Source: Sulfuricella sp035530375
Lineage (GTDB): Bacteria; Pseudomonadota; Gammaproteobacteria; Burkholderiales; Sulfuricellaceae
Assembly: GCA_035530375.1 (NCBI GenBank)
Contig: DATKUY010000046.1
Location: 1-64,000, forward strand
Direction: 5' to 3'
DNA length: 64,000 nt
The notes under the pieces are model-generated. The model was not told the DNA's origin, did not search any database, and was given only the letters and a program-made list of their open reading frames with translations. This document shows positions 37,413-45,970 of the stretch, one piece after another (position 1 is the first letter of the stretch; each line of letters opens with the position of its first letter). Both the position numbers and the translations under genes were made by a program.

Positions 37413-37436
37413 TTTTATCAATCCACTTCTTTCTGC

Positions 37437-38357
37437 CTACGAAAGGTTCTTTGGAATCGGAAACACCACATTCTCGGCAATACCAGCGGCCTCCTGAACC
37501 GCACTGGCACCCAGGGTTTCAAGCCGGGAAACCACTTCCTCTACCAGCACCTCCGGCGCAGACGCGCCCGCGGTGACGCCGATTTTCTGCTTGCCTTGTA
37601 ACCATGCCGGGTCGATCTGGCCTGCGTTATCCACCATGTAGGCATCTATGCCCATGTTGCGGGCGACTTCGCGCAGGCGGTTGGAATTGGAGCTGTTGGG
37701 CGAGCCGACCACGATCACCACGTCGCACTGTTGCGCCAGCGTTTTCACCGCGTCCTGGCGGTTCTGCGTGGCATAGCAGATGTCGTCTTTCTTCGGCCCG
37801 CTGATCCTGGGGTAACGGCTTTTCAGCGCCGCGATGATCTGGCTGGCGTCGTCCACGGATAATGTGGTCTGAGTGACATAGGCGAGCTGATTTTCGTCCT
37901 GCACCTTGAGCTTTGCCGCGTCTTCCGGCTTTTCCACCAGATGCATGCCGCCTTCGGCCTGACCCATGGTGCCTTCCACTTCGGGGTGGCCCTTGTGGCC
38001 GATCATCACGACTTCCTTGCCTTGGGCGCGCATCCGCGCCACTTCCAGATGCACCTTGGTCACCAACGGACAAGTGGCGTCGAACACCTTCAGCCCGCGC
38101 GCCTCGGCCTCCTGCCGTACTGCCTGGGAAACGCCGTGGGCGCTGAAGATCAGTGTACTGCCGGACGGCACCTCGGAGAGGTCTTCGATAAACACCGCGC
38201 CCTTGGCGCGCAGGCTATCGACCACAAATTTGTTGTGGACGACCTCGTGGCGCACATAGATCGGCGCGCCGAACAATTCCAGAGCGCGCTCCACGATTTC
38301 GATGGCGCGATCCACGCCTGCGCAAAAGCCACGGGGATTGGCGAGCAACACTTCCAT
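37437..38357 (-). CDS. ispH: 4-hydroxy-3-methylbut-2-enyl diphosphate reductase
   Basis: IspH makes IPP and DMAPP in the last step of the MEP pathway using a 4Fe-4S cluster. The 306 residues have NPRGFCAGVDRAI, FDATCPLVTKVH and a third conserved Cys (DDICYATQNRQDAV). The ATG at 38357 is preferred over a GTG at 38363 because GGAG sits 5 bases upstream of it. It follows the FKBP gene with a 2-base gap. Confidence 0.96.
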   Translation of the reverse strand: MEVLLANPRGFCAGVDRAIEIVERALELFGAPIYVRHEVVHNKFVVDSLRAKGAVFIEDLSEVPSGSTLIFSAHGVSQAVRQEAEARGLKVFDATCPLVTKVHLEVARMRAQGKEVVMIGHKGHPEVEGTMGQAEGGMHLVEKPEDAAKLKVQDENQLAYVTQTTLSVDDASQIIAALKSRYPRISGPKKDDICYATQNRQDAVKTLAQQCDVVIVVGSPNSSNSNRLREVARNMGIDAYMVDNAGQIDPAWLQGKQKIGVTAGASAPEVLVEEVVSRLETLGASAVQEAAGIAENVVFPIPKNLS

Positions 38358-38359
38358 GC

Positions 38360-38794
38360 TCACTCCAGAATTTCGATCACTTTGACTTCAAAACGCAGCG
38401 GGTAATCGCACAGCGGGTGGTTGAAATCCACCAGCGCATCCTCTTCCGTCTTGTCGAGTATCAGCCCCATCACGCCATCGCCGCTGGGCAGGTTGAATTC
38501 GATCAGGCTGTCGATCTCGACCGGGATGTCGTCCGGGAACATGTCCAGTTCGATCCGCTGCACCAGTTCCGGGTCGCTCAGGCCGAACGCCTGCTCGGGT
38601 TCGAGATTGAATGTACGTTCATCGCCCTCCTCCAGTCCGTACAAGCATTTTTCCAGATTTTCTGCAATTTCCCCCGCGCCCAGTTCAAGGGCGACCGGCT
38701 CGTCATCATGAGTGTCAAGAATGACATCACCGTCCGGGATGGAAATGCGGTAATGCACAATAATTTTGTCGCCTGCGGCGGTTTGCCTGCCCAT
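38360..38794 (-). CDS. fkpB: FKBP-type peptidyl-prolyl isomerase (SlpA/FkpB)
   Basis: The 144 residues have the SlyD/FkpB-like FKBP fold with an inserted IF domain. Typical segments are DEPVALELGAGEIAENLEKC, NLEPEQAFGLSDPELVQRI and LVDFNHPLCDYPLRFEV. It lacks the His-rich tail of SlyD. AGGAG lies just before the ATG. It is in the lspA-fkpB-ispH cluster common to proteobacteria. Confidence 0.93.
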   Translation of the reverse strand: MGRQTAAGDKIIVHYRISIPDGDVILDTHDDEPVALELGAGEIAENLEKCLYGLEEGDERTFNLEPEQAFGLSDPELVQRIELDMFPDDIPVEIDSLIEFNLPSGDGVMGLILDKTEEDALVDFNHPLCDYPLRFEVKVIEILE

Positions 38795-38868
38795 ATCATT
38801 CTCCTGTCTGCTCTATATTTTCGCTCTCCCCGCCAGAAGAAGAGCATGAGGAAAGCTTTCGCCTGAAT

Positions 38869-39336
38869 CTATCTCACTGGTTTCTTCAGGCTATCCCAGA
38901 CCAGCAACCCGGCTCCGGCGGTGATCGCCATGTCGGCGACGTTGAATGCCGGCCAATGCCAGGCCTGCACATAAAAATCGAGAAAGTCGATCACATGGCC
39001 AAGCAGGATGCGGTCGATCAGGTTGCCGAGCGCGCCGCCCAGAATCAGGACCAACGCCAGGCTGAACATCTTTTCCCCATAATGCTTGCGCAGCAGATGG
39101 ACGATCACTGCCGCCGCAACCAGTGCAATCAGGCTGAAAAAGCCGCGTTGCCATCCGCCCGCTCCGGCGAGAAAGCTGAATGCCGCGCCGGCATTATGCG
39201 CCAGCACCAGGTTGAAATACGGCGTCACCGGGATGACATCCATCAACCCCAGCGATTGCGACACCCACTGCTTGGTGATCTGGTCGAGTGCAATCACCAC
39301 CACGCTGACCGTGAGCCAATGCCACCAGCTACGCAT
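38869..39336 (-). CDS. lspA: Lipoprotein signal peptidase II
   Basis: The 155 residues have four helices and the catalytic Asp pair in GNLIDRILLGHVIDFLD and FNVADMAIT, with NAGAAFSFL. LspA removes prolipoprotein signal peptides. The ATG at 39336 overlaps the ileS stop, which couples the two genes. Confidence 0.95.
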   Translation of the reverse strand: MRSWWHWLTVSVVVIALDQITKQWVSQSLGLMDVIPVTPYFNLVLAHNAGAAFSFLAGAGGWQRGFFSLIALVAAAVIVHLLRKHYGEKMFSLALVLILGGALGNLIDRILLGHVIDFLDFYVQAWHWPAFNVADMAITAGAGLLVWDSLKKPVR

Positions 39337-42214
39337 ATTGGCGCGCCTCGCCTTCGCCATACAGATTGGACACGCAACGTCCGCACAGGGCCGGATGAGC
39401 GGCATCCACGCCGACATCCTCGCGGTAGTGCCAGCAGCGCTCGCACTTCTGCTGCGGGCTGGGGCTTACCCGGATGCTCACCCCGGATTCGCCCGTCACC
39501 GCGTCGGGGTGGCTGCCCTGATGCAGGCGCGCCTGCGAGGTAATGAACACAAAACGCAGGTCATCGCCGAAAGAATCGAGCAAATCGAAAATTTCACCAA
39601 TAGCGTAAAGGTCCACCTCGGCCGCCAGCGACGAACCGATCTGCCCGACCGCGCGCACTTCCTCCAGCCGTTTCTGCACATCGGCACGCACGCAGCGCAA
39701 CTGCACCCAGCGCTGCTTGAGCGCGTCCTCTGCCGGCTGGGCCGCAAGCACATCGTTCCAGGTGTGCAGGAACATGCTGTCGCTTGCGCCCTCCGGGGCA
39801 TCGGCACTGCCGGCCAGCACCTGCCACACCTCCTCGGCGGTAAAGGAGAGCACCGGCGCCATCAGTCGCACCAGGCTGTGGGTGATGTGGTGCAGCGCAT
39901 TTTGCGCTGAACGACGGACACGGGAATCGGCTCCGGCGGTATACAAGCGGTCTTTCAGGATATCCAGGTAAAAACCGCCCAGATCCTCGGAACAGAAGGC
40001 TTGCAGCTTCTGGATGACATAATGAAACTCGTATGCCTCGTAATGCGCCTTGCATTCGTTCTCGAAATCCCGCGCCATGGCCAGCGCGTAACGGTCGATC
40101 TCCAGCCATTCGCCCACGGGCAGGGCATGTTGAGCCGGGTCGAAGTCGGCGATGTTCGCCAGCAGGAAGCGCAGCGTATTGCGGATGCGGCGGTAGCTTT
40201 CCGTCACCCGCTTGAGTATCTCGTCGGAGATGGTCAGTTCGCCGGAATAGTCGGTGGACGCCACCCACAGGCGCAGGATGTCGGCCCCGAGGGTGTCCAC
40301 CACCTTCTGCGGCGCGATTACATTGCCCTTGGATTTGCTCATCTTGTGGCCGTTGCCGTCGACCACGAAGCCGTGGGTGAGCAACGCCTTGTAAGGCGCG
40401 CGGCCATCGGTGGCGCAACTGGTCAGCAGCGAAGACTGGAACCAGCCGCGATGCTGGTCGGAGCCCTCCAGATACAAGTCCGCCGGGTAGGCCAGATAGT
40501 CGCGCTGTTTCAGCACGCAGGCATGGGTCGAGCCGGAATCGAACCAGACATCGAGGGTATCGCTCACCTTCTTGTAAATCGCCGCCTCAGCGCCGAGCAA
40601 TTCCGCCGCGTCCAGGCCGAACCAGGCTTCGATGCCCTGCTTTTCCACGCGCAGCGCCACCTGCTCCAGAAGTTCCGAGGTGCGCGGGTGCAGTTCGCCG
40701 CTTTCCTTGTGGACGAACAGCGGCATCGGCACGCCCCAGTTGCGCTGGCGCGACACGCACCAGTCGGGGCGGTTGCGGATCATCGCTTCGAGACGTGCCC
40801 GACCCCAGGCGGGGAAGAATGCGGTGTTCTCCACCGCCTTGAGCGCGGCCGCACGCAAGCTGCTATGCGAGCCGGAAGCTTCCATGCCGATGAACCACTG
40901 ATGGGTGGCGCGAAAAATGATCGGCGTCTTGTGCCGCCAGCAGTGCGGGTAGCTGTGCTTGAGTTTTTCTTCGAGCAGCAGCGCGCCGTTCTGCGTCATC
41001 GTCTCGACCACCGTCTTGTTCGCCGCCCAGATCGACTGGCCGCCGACCAGCGGCACGCTGGCGTAAAACTTGCCGTCGTCGCCCACCGGGCACTCTACCG
41101 GCAGATCGTATTTCAAGCCGACGGCATAGTCTTCCAGGCCGTGCGCCGGGGCGGTGTGAACCAGTCCGGTGCCGGCATCGAGCGTGACATGGTCGCCGCA
41201 GATCACCGGCACGGTGCGGTCGTAGAACGGATGTTGCAATTGCAGATGCTCCAGCGCCGAGCCCTTTACCGTCGCCACCACTTCCACCGCATCGAAGCCG
41301 TAGCGCGTGATGCAGGCTTCCGCCAGGTCGCGCGCCAGGATCAGGATGCCTTTCGGCGTCTGGATCAGGTCATAGGTAAAATCGGGATGGACGCATACCG
41401 CCTGGTTGGCGGGCAGGGTCCACGGCGTGGTGGTCCAGATCACCGCATACACCGGCTGGCTGGAATAAAACTCGCGGAGCGAGACCCCGTCCCTCTCTCC
41501 CGCCGGGAGAGAGTTAGGAGAGAGGGTAGCAGGTTCCTTCATGCCGAGCGCGCCGGCCAGCGCGGCGACGTCCTTCACCGCGAAGGCAACATCGATCGCC
41601 GGCGAGGCCTTGTCCTCATATTCCACCTCGGCCTCGGCCAGTGCCGAGCCGCAGTCGACGCACCAGTGCACCGGCTTCTGTCCCTGCTGGAGGTAGCCGT
41701 TGGCGTGGATGCGGCCGAGGGTGCGCATGATGTCGGCCTCGAACCGGAAATCCATGGTGAGGTAGGGATTGTCCCACTCGCCCAGCACGCCGAGGCGAAT
41801 GAAATCGGCCTTCTGCCGCTCGATCTGGGTCTTGGCATAATCGCGGCACAGCTCGCGGAATTGCGCCGCAGGAATCGACTTGCCATGCTGTTTTTCCACT
41901 TGCAACTCGATCGGCAAACCATGGCAATCCCAGCCCGGCACGTAGGGCGCATCGAAACCCGACAGCGTCTTGCTCTTGACGATGATGTCCTTGAGCACCT
42001 TGTTGACCGCGTGGCCGATGTGGATGTCGCCGTTGGCGTAGGGCGGGCCGTCGTGCAGGATAAATTTGGGCCGGCCTTTGCAAGCCTCCCGTATTTTCTG
42101 GTAGCGCTTCTGCTCCTGCCATGACTTGAGCCAGGCCGGCTCGCGTTTGGCAAGATCGCCGCGCATCGGAAATGGGGTGTCGGGCAGGTTCAGGGTGTCT
42201 TTGTAATCAGCCAT
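39329..42214 (-). CDS. ileS: Isoleucyl-tRNA synthetase
   Basis: The 961 residues form a class I synthetase with HIGH at 65-68, KMSKS near 624, a CP1 editing domain (VIWTTTPWTLPANQ) and a C-terminal zinc motif CERCWHY/CGRC. It is longer than E. coli IleRS (938). About residues 225-245 read like a palindromic-repeat translation (TLSPNSLPAGERDG) placed just before the editing-domain motif. The reading frame is intact and the gene is probably essential, so the insert must be tolerated. It precedes lspA in the usual order. Confidence 0.96.
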   Translation of the reverse strand: MADYKDTLNLPDTPFPMRGDLAKREPAWLKSWQEQKRYQKIREACKGRPKFILHDGPPYANGDIHIGHAVNKVLKDIIVKSKTLSGFDAPYVPGWDCHGLPIELQVEKQHGKSIPAAQFRELCRDYAKTQIERQKADFIRLGVLGEWDNPYLTMDFRFEADIMRTLGRIHANGYLQQGQKPVHWCVDCGSALAEAEVEYEDKASPAIDVAFAVKDVAALAGALGMKEPATLSPNSLPAGERDGVSLREFYSSQPVYAVIWTTTPWTLPANQAVCVHPDFTYDLIQTPKGILILARDLAEACITRYGFDAVEVVATVKGSALEHLQLQHPFYDRTVPVICGDHVTLDAGTGLVHTAPAHGLEDYAVGLKYDLPVECPVGDDGKFYASVPLVGGQSIWAANKTVVETMTQNGALLLEEKLKHSYPHCWRHKTPIIFRATHQWFIGMEASGSHSSLRAAALKAVENTAFFPAWGRARLEAMIRNRPDWCVSRQRNWGVPMPLFVHKESGELHPRTSELLEQVALRVEKQGIEAWFGLDAAELLGAEAAIYKKVSDTLDVWFDSGSTHACVLKQRDYLAYPADLYLEGSDQHRGWFQSSLLTSCATDGRAPYKALLTHGFVVDGNGHKMSKSKGNVIAPQKVVDTLGADILRLWVASTDYSGELTISDEILKRVTESYRRIRNTLRFLLANIADFDPAQHALPVGEWLEIDRYALAMARDFENECKAHYEAYEFHYVIQKLQAFCSEDLGGFYLDILKDRLYTAGADSRVRRSAQNALHHITHSLVRLMAPVLSFTAEEVWQVLAGSADAPEGASDSMFLHTWNDVLAAQPAEDALKQRWVQLRCVRADVQKRLEEVRAVGQIGSSLAAEVDLYAIGEIFDLLDSFGDDLRFVFITSQARLHQGSHPDAVTGESGVSIRVSPSPQQKCERCWHYREDVGVDAAHPALCGRCVSNLYGEGEARQYA
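41491..41526. repeat. Palindromic element inside ileS (family C)
   Basis: Outer arms ccctctctcc (41491-41500) and ggagagaggg (41517-41526) flank a second palindrome, ctctctcccg-cc-gggagagag. Such CCCTCTCC/GGAGAGGG elements are usually intergenic. Here it is read in frame within the IleRS CP1 region. Confidence 0.85.
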
Positions 42215-42227
42215 TTAATAACCTCTC

Positions 42228-42298
42228 ACCGCAAAGGACGCGAAGGGCGCAAGGGAAAAAAAGCATTATCCTTTGCGTACCTTTGCGTCCTTAGCGGT
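42228..42298. repeat. Inverted repeat pair (family A), copy 2
   Basis: The left arm 42228-42255 (accgcaaagg-acgcgaaggg-cgcaaggg) and the right arm 42270-42298 (complement of accgctaagg-acgcaaagg-tacgcaaagg) form a long imperfect hairpin between ileS and ribF. The ribF stop codon at 42291-42293 lies inside the right arm. Confidence 0.8.
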
Positions 42299-43217
42299 TA
42301 ATAAAGAATTTCTTTGCGTTTTCCACATCCGCCGCGATCTGCCCCGTCAACGCTTCCAGATTGGGGAATTTCATTTCGTCGCGCAGCTTGAGCAGAAAAT
42401 CCACATGCAGATGCTTGTTGTAGATATCGCCGTCGAAATCGAACAGGAACACTTCCAGCGTCGCCTTACCCTTGTCGTTAATGGTCGGGCGCACACCAAG
42501 GCTGGCTGCGCCTTGCAGCGGCTTATCGCCGAGACCGTAAACCTCGACCGCGAAAATACCCGACAGCGGCGGCTTGTTATGCTTCATCTGGATGTTGGCA
42601 GTGGGATAGCCGATCTTGCGCCCGAGGCTTTCGCCATGTACTACTTTGCCGCTGATGCTGTAGTGGCGGCCGAGGTAGCGCTCGGCGAGAGCGAGCTCGC
42701 TATTCGCCAGCGCCTCGCGCACGATGGTGCTGGACACGCGCCGATCTTCGACGGCAACGCTGTGCATCGCCTCGACCTCGAAGCCGTGGCTTTTTCCCGC
42801 CTGCTGCAGCATGGCGAAATCCCCCGCACGTTTCGCACCGAAGCGGAAATCGTCCCCCACCAGCACCCAGCGGGCCTGTAAGCCATAGTGCAGAATCCGC
42901 TCGACGAAATCTTCCGGGCTGATGTGGGCGAAGCGCTGGTTGAAGCGCAGGATGAACACCCGCTCCACGCCGAATTTCTCGAACAGCTCCAGTTTTTCGC
43001 GCAGGCTGGAAAGGCGCGCAGGCGCCTGATCCGGAGTGAAAAATTCGCGCGGATGCGGCTCGAAGGTCATGACGCAGGGCGCAAGCCCGCGCTCGCGCGC
43101 AGCCGCAGTCAGGCGCTTCAGCATCGCCTGATGGCCGAGGTGCACGCCATCGAAATTGCCGATGGTGAGCGCGATCGGAGAAAGTGGCTGGGCGGGCGTT
43201 CCGCGGTAAATCAACAT
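42291..43217 (-). CDS. ribF: Bifunctional riboflavin kinase/FAD synthetase
   Basis: The 308 residues comprise an N-terminal FMN adenylyltransferase with GNFDGVHLGHQ and an ISSTxR-type loop (VSSTIVREAL), and a C-terminal flavokinase with GYPTANIQ and EVFLFDFDGDIYN. It makes FMN and FAD. The ATG at 43217 is preferred over an upstream TTG. The C-terminal NR-stop is encoded by the edge of repeat family A. It lies just upstream of ileS in the expected order. Confidence 0.95.
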   Translation of the reverse strand: MLIYRGTPAQPLSPIALTIGNFDGVHLGHQAMLKRLTAAARERGLAPCVMTFEPHPREFFTPDQAPARLSSLREKLELFEKFGVERVFILRFNQRFAHISPEDFVERILHYGLQARWVLVGDDFRFGAKRAGDFAMLQQAGKSHGFEVEAMHSVAVEDRRVSSTIVREALANSELALAERYLGRHYSISGKVVHGESLGRKIGYPTANIQMKHNKPPLSGIFAVEVYGLGDKPLQGAASLGVRPTINDKGKATLEVFLFDFDGDIYNKHLHVDFLLKLRDEMKFPNLEALTGQIAADVENAKKFFINR

Positions 43218-43261
43218 AGCCGGATGTAAAAAATCCAAATTATCCTAGAAAAAGCGGCTCA

Positions 43262-43390
43262 TCCACAGATGAACACGGATACACACGGATTATCAACGGG
43301 TTGCATCAAGTACATGACCGCCCGCCGGGTAGCCAATGGCTTATGCTCAACCATATGTTTTATCTGTGTTAATCCGTGTCCATCCGTGGA
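43262..43390. repeat. Inverted repeat pair (family B), copy 2
   Basis: The left arm 43262-43290 is built of cacggat-type modules and the right arm 43362-43390 is the complementary set. They flank about 70 bases between ribF and murJ. Both arms match the hairpin at 28082-28138. Confidence 0.8.
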
Positions 43391-43420
43391 TAAAAGCGAA
43401 TTTGGGATTATAACAGCATT

Positions 43421-44959
43421 CTACTTTTTGCCGTGACGGATGAAATCCTTCAGCCTCACGCCGAACAGCGCCAGGGCGGCGAAATACGCTCCCGCCCCGG
43501 CGGCGACGCACCAGCCCAGATGGATAACGCGGGAAACGATGCCGCCCTTGAGCCAGGTTTCTTGCGCGCCCATGGCGAACCACAGCACCACTCCCATCGT
43601 CGCCATGGCAATGGCCACTTGCAGGAAAAACTTCAGCCAGCCCGGTTGCGGCTGGTAAATCCCATGCTTGCGCAGATGATAGAACAGCAGGCTGGCATTG
43701 ACGCACGCACCCAGCCCGATGGAGAGCGCCAGCCCGGCGTGCTTGAGATGCCAAATGAAGACCAGGTTCATCAGTTGCGTCATCAACAGGGTGAAAAGCG
43801 CGATCTTGACCGGTGTTCGGATGTTCTGCCGGGCATAGAAACCCGGTGCCAGCACCTTCACCATGATCAGGCCGAGCAGGCCGAGGCTATAGGCCAGCAG
43901 CGCCTCGCGCGTCATCCACAGGTCATTGAGGGTGAACTGGCCATAATAAAACAACGTGGAAATCAGCGGCAAAGCCAGAAGCGCCAGCGCCAGCGCGGCG
44001 GGCAGCGCCAGCAGCAAGGTCAGGCGCAGCCCCCAGTCGAGCAGCCGGGAATATTCATCGGTGGACTCGTCCGCATAATGCCGGGCGAGGCTGGGTAGCA
44101 GAATGGTGCCCAGCGCCACACCGAGTATGCCGGTGGGAAATTCCATCAGGCGGTCGGCGTAATACAGCCAGGAAACGCTGCCGGTGATGAGAAACGAAGC
44201 AAAGATGGTGTTGATCAGCAGGCTGATCTGGCTGATCGACACGCCGAAAACCGCCGGCCCCATCTGTTTCAGAATGCGCCACACCCCCTCATCCTGCAGA
44301 TTCAGGCGGAAGCGCGGCAGCAAGCCGACTTTGGCGAGGTAGGGAAGCTGAAAGCCGAGCTGGAGCAGCCCGCCAAGCAGCACCGCCACCCCCAGCGCCA
44401 GCACCGGCGGGTTGAAATACGGCGCCAGCCACAGCGCACAACCGATGAAGGACAGATTGAGCAGCACCGGGGTGAAAGCCGGTATCGAAAATTTGCTGTA
44501 GGTGTTGAGAATGCCGCCGGCAAGCGACACCAGCGAGATAAAGAAAATATAGGGGAAGGTCAGGCGCAGCAGTTGCACCGTCAGGTCGAACTTGCTCGGT
44601 ACCGCCGAAAAACCGGGGGCGCTGACATAAATCAGCAGCGGCGCGGCAAGCACGCCGATCACGGTAACGACCAGCAAGATCAGGGCCATCAGGGTTGCGA
44701 CATGATCCACCAGGTCGCGTGTCGCATCATGGCCGAGCCGGGTCTTGTATTCCGCCAGAATCGGCACGAACGCCTGGGAAAACGCCCCTTCCGCGAACAG
44801 CCTGCGCAGCAGATTGGGAATCTTGAAAGCGACGAAGAAGGCATCGGAATAAAGTCCCGCGCCGAACACCCGTGCGATGATGGTATCGCGCAGGAAACCC
44901 AGAATCCGCGAGATCAGGGTCATGCTGCCGACAGCGGCCAGGGCCTTCAATAAATTCAT
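43421..44959 (-). CDS. murJ: Lipid II flippase MurJ
   Basis: This 512-residue MOP-family flippase has 14 or so helices. The family start reads MNLLKALAAVGSMTLISRI, with RDTIIARVFGAG and NLLRRLFAEGAFSQAF following. MurJ moves lipid II across the inner membrane. The ATG at 44959 is chosen; an upstream reading would add an unlikely 22 residues. It is divergent from sodB. Confidence 0.95.
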   Translation of the reverse strand: MNLLKALAAVGSMTLISRILGFLRDTIIARVFGAGLYSDAFFVAFKIPNLLRRLFAEGAFSQAFVPILAEYKTRLGHDATRDLVDHVATLMALILLVVTVIGVLAAPLLIYVSAPGFSAVPSKFDLTVQLLRLTFPYIFFISLVSLAGGILNTYSKFSIPAFTPVLLNLSFIGCALWLAPYFNPPVLALGVAVLLGGLLQLGFQLPYLAKVGLLPRFRLNLQDEGVWRILKQMGPAVFGVSISQISLLINTIFASFLITGSVSWLYYADRLMEFPTGILGVALGTILLPSLARHYADESTDEYSRLLDWGLRLTLLLALPAALALALLALPLISTLFYYGQFTLNDLWMTREALLAYSLGLLGLIMVKVLAPGFYARQNIRTPVKIALFTLLMTQLMNLVFIWHLKHAGLALSIGLGACVNASLLFYHLRKHGIYQPQPGWLKFFLQVAIAMATMGVVLWFAMGAQETWLKGGIVSRVIHLGWCVAAGAGAYFAALALFGVRLKDFIRHGKK

Positions 44960-45048
44960 GGGTGGGATGGAAAGCTCAAATACGGCTATGTTATAGGGTT
45001 TGCGAAAGGCTTTCCAGACAAGCAAATTGGTCTATATTGTTAACTGAC

Positions 45049-45077
45049 TTGCCACTGTTGATGAATAACGCTAGAAT
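45049..45077 (+). promoter_or_regulatory. Sigma-70 promoter of sodB
   Basis: TTGCCA at 45049-45054 and TAGAAT at 45072-45077 are 17 bases apart. Transcription would start near 45084, giving a leader of about 50 bases before the ATG. Confidence 0.6.
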
Positions 45078-45133
45078 TAAACAAAGTCTAAATTGACGAC
45101 TTGTTATAAACCAAAAAAGAATGGAGTAAAGAA

Positions 45134-45721
45134 ATGGAACACAAACTGCCCGACCTGCCTTATGCCATGGACGCCCTGCAACCCCACATGTCCAGGGAAA
45201 CCTTCGAATACCACTATGGCAAACACCATCAGGCTTATGTCACCAACCTGAACAACCTGATCAAGGGTACCGAATACGAAAATCTCAGCCTGGAAGCCAT
45301 CGTCAAAAAAGCCCCGGCTGGTGGCATCTACAACAATGCGGCTCAAGTCTCGAACCACACCTTCTTCTGGAACTGCATGAAGCCGAACGGCGGCGGCGAA
45401 CCCTCCGGCGCCCTGGCTGACGCCATCAAGGCGAAATGGGGTTCGTTCGACGAATTCAAGAAAGCCTTCCAGACCTCCGCCGTGGGCAACTTCGGCTCCG
45501 GCTGGACCTGGCTGGTGAAGAAAGCCGACGGCAGCGTCGACATCGTCAACATGGGCGCCGCCGGCACCCCGCTGACCACTGGCGACCACGCCCTGCTCTG
45601 CATCGACGTGTGGGAACACGCCTACTACATCGACTACCGCAACCTGCGTCCCAAGTTCGTCGAGACCTTCCTCAACAGCCTGGTGAACTGGGACTTCGTG
45701 GCCAAAAACTTCGCCGCCTGA
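45134..45721 (+). CDS. sodB: Iron superoxide dismutase
   Basis: This cytoplasmic Fe-SOD of 195 residues has metal ligands H27, H75, D158 and H162, with the Fe-type Gln at 71. The conserved Trp beside the active site (E. coli W71 in AAQVWNH) is Ser73 here, codon TCG at 45350-45352, one base from TGG. The rest of the active site looks normal. GGAG lies 10 bases before the ATG, with a sigma-70 promoter upstream, three short direct repeats downstream and a terminator at 45822. Confidence 0.96.
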   Translation: MEHKLPDLPYAMDALQPHMSRETFEYHYGKHHQAYVTNLNNLIKGTEYENLSLEAIVKKAPAGGIYNNAAQVSNHTFFWNCMKPNGGGEPSGALADAIKAKWGSFDEFKKAFQTSAVGNFGSGWTWLVKKADGSVDIVNMGAAGTPLTTGDHALLCIDVWEHAYYIDYRNLRPKFVETFLNSLVNWDFVAKNFAA

Positions 45722-45738
45722 ACTTCGTGTTTATTGAT

Positions 45739-45809
45739 AATAAAGTTTTGAACACAACAATAAAGTTGTGAACATTTGAGGGTGTACCAAACAATAAAGG
45801 TTTGAACAC
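45739..45809. repeat. Three direct repeats after sodB
   Basis: AATAAAGTTTTGAACAC (45739-45755), AATAAAGTTGTGAACAT (45759-45775) and AATAAAGGTTTGAACAC (45793-45809) are 17-mers in the same orientation with 20- and 34-base spacing. They lie between the sodB stop and its terminator, so they would be transcribed in the 3' UTR. Confidence 0.75.
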
Positions 45810-45821
45810 CTCGCCCTGACT

Positions 45822-45860
45822 AAAAAGCCCCTGCGCATTCTAAAGACAGGGGCTTTTTTT
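45822..45860. terminator. Terminator shared by sodB and the cyclase operon
   Basis: A stem of about 12 bp (aaaaagcccctg with caggggcttttt) has a 13-base loop, T-rich on the plus strand and A-rich on the 5' side, so it can work both ways between convergent transcripts. Confidence 0.85.
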
Positions 45861-45970
45861 ATCCGTGGTTGCGCTGACGAATTTTACTAGATTTCAGCGC
45901 GCGATGTTCCCGGTTTCATCGGCGTGAAGTCTCAGATTATGCAAATATGAGATTTCTAGTGGAGTAGGCG

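Noticed and set aside
41455..41560. Frameshift or assembly error in ileS
   Set aside because: The frame is open through the palindromic insert and both flanks match IleRS, so an in-frame insertion explains it better.
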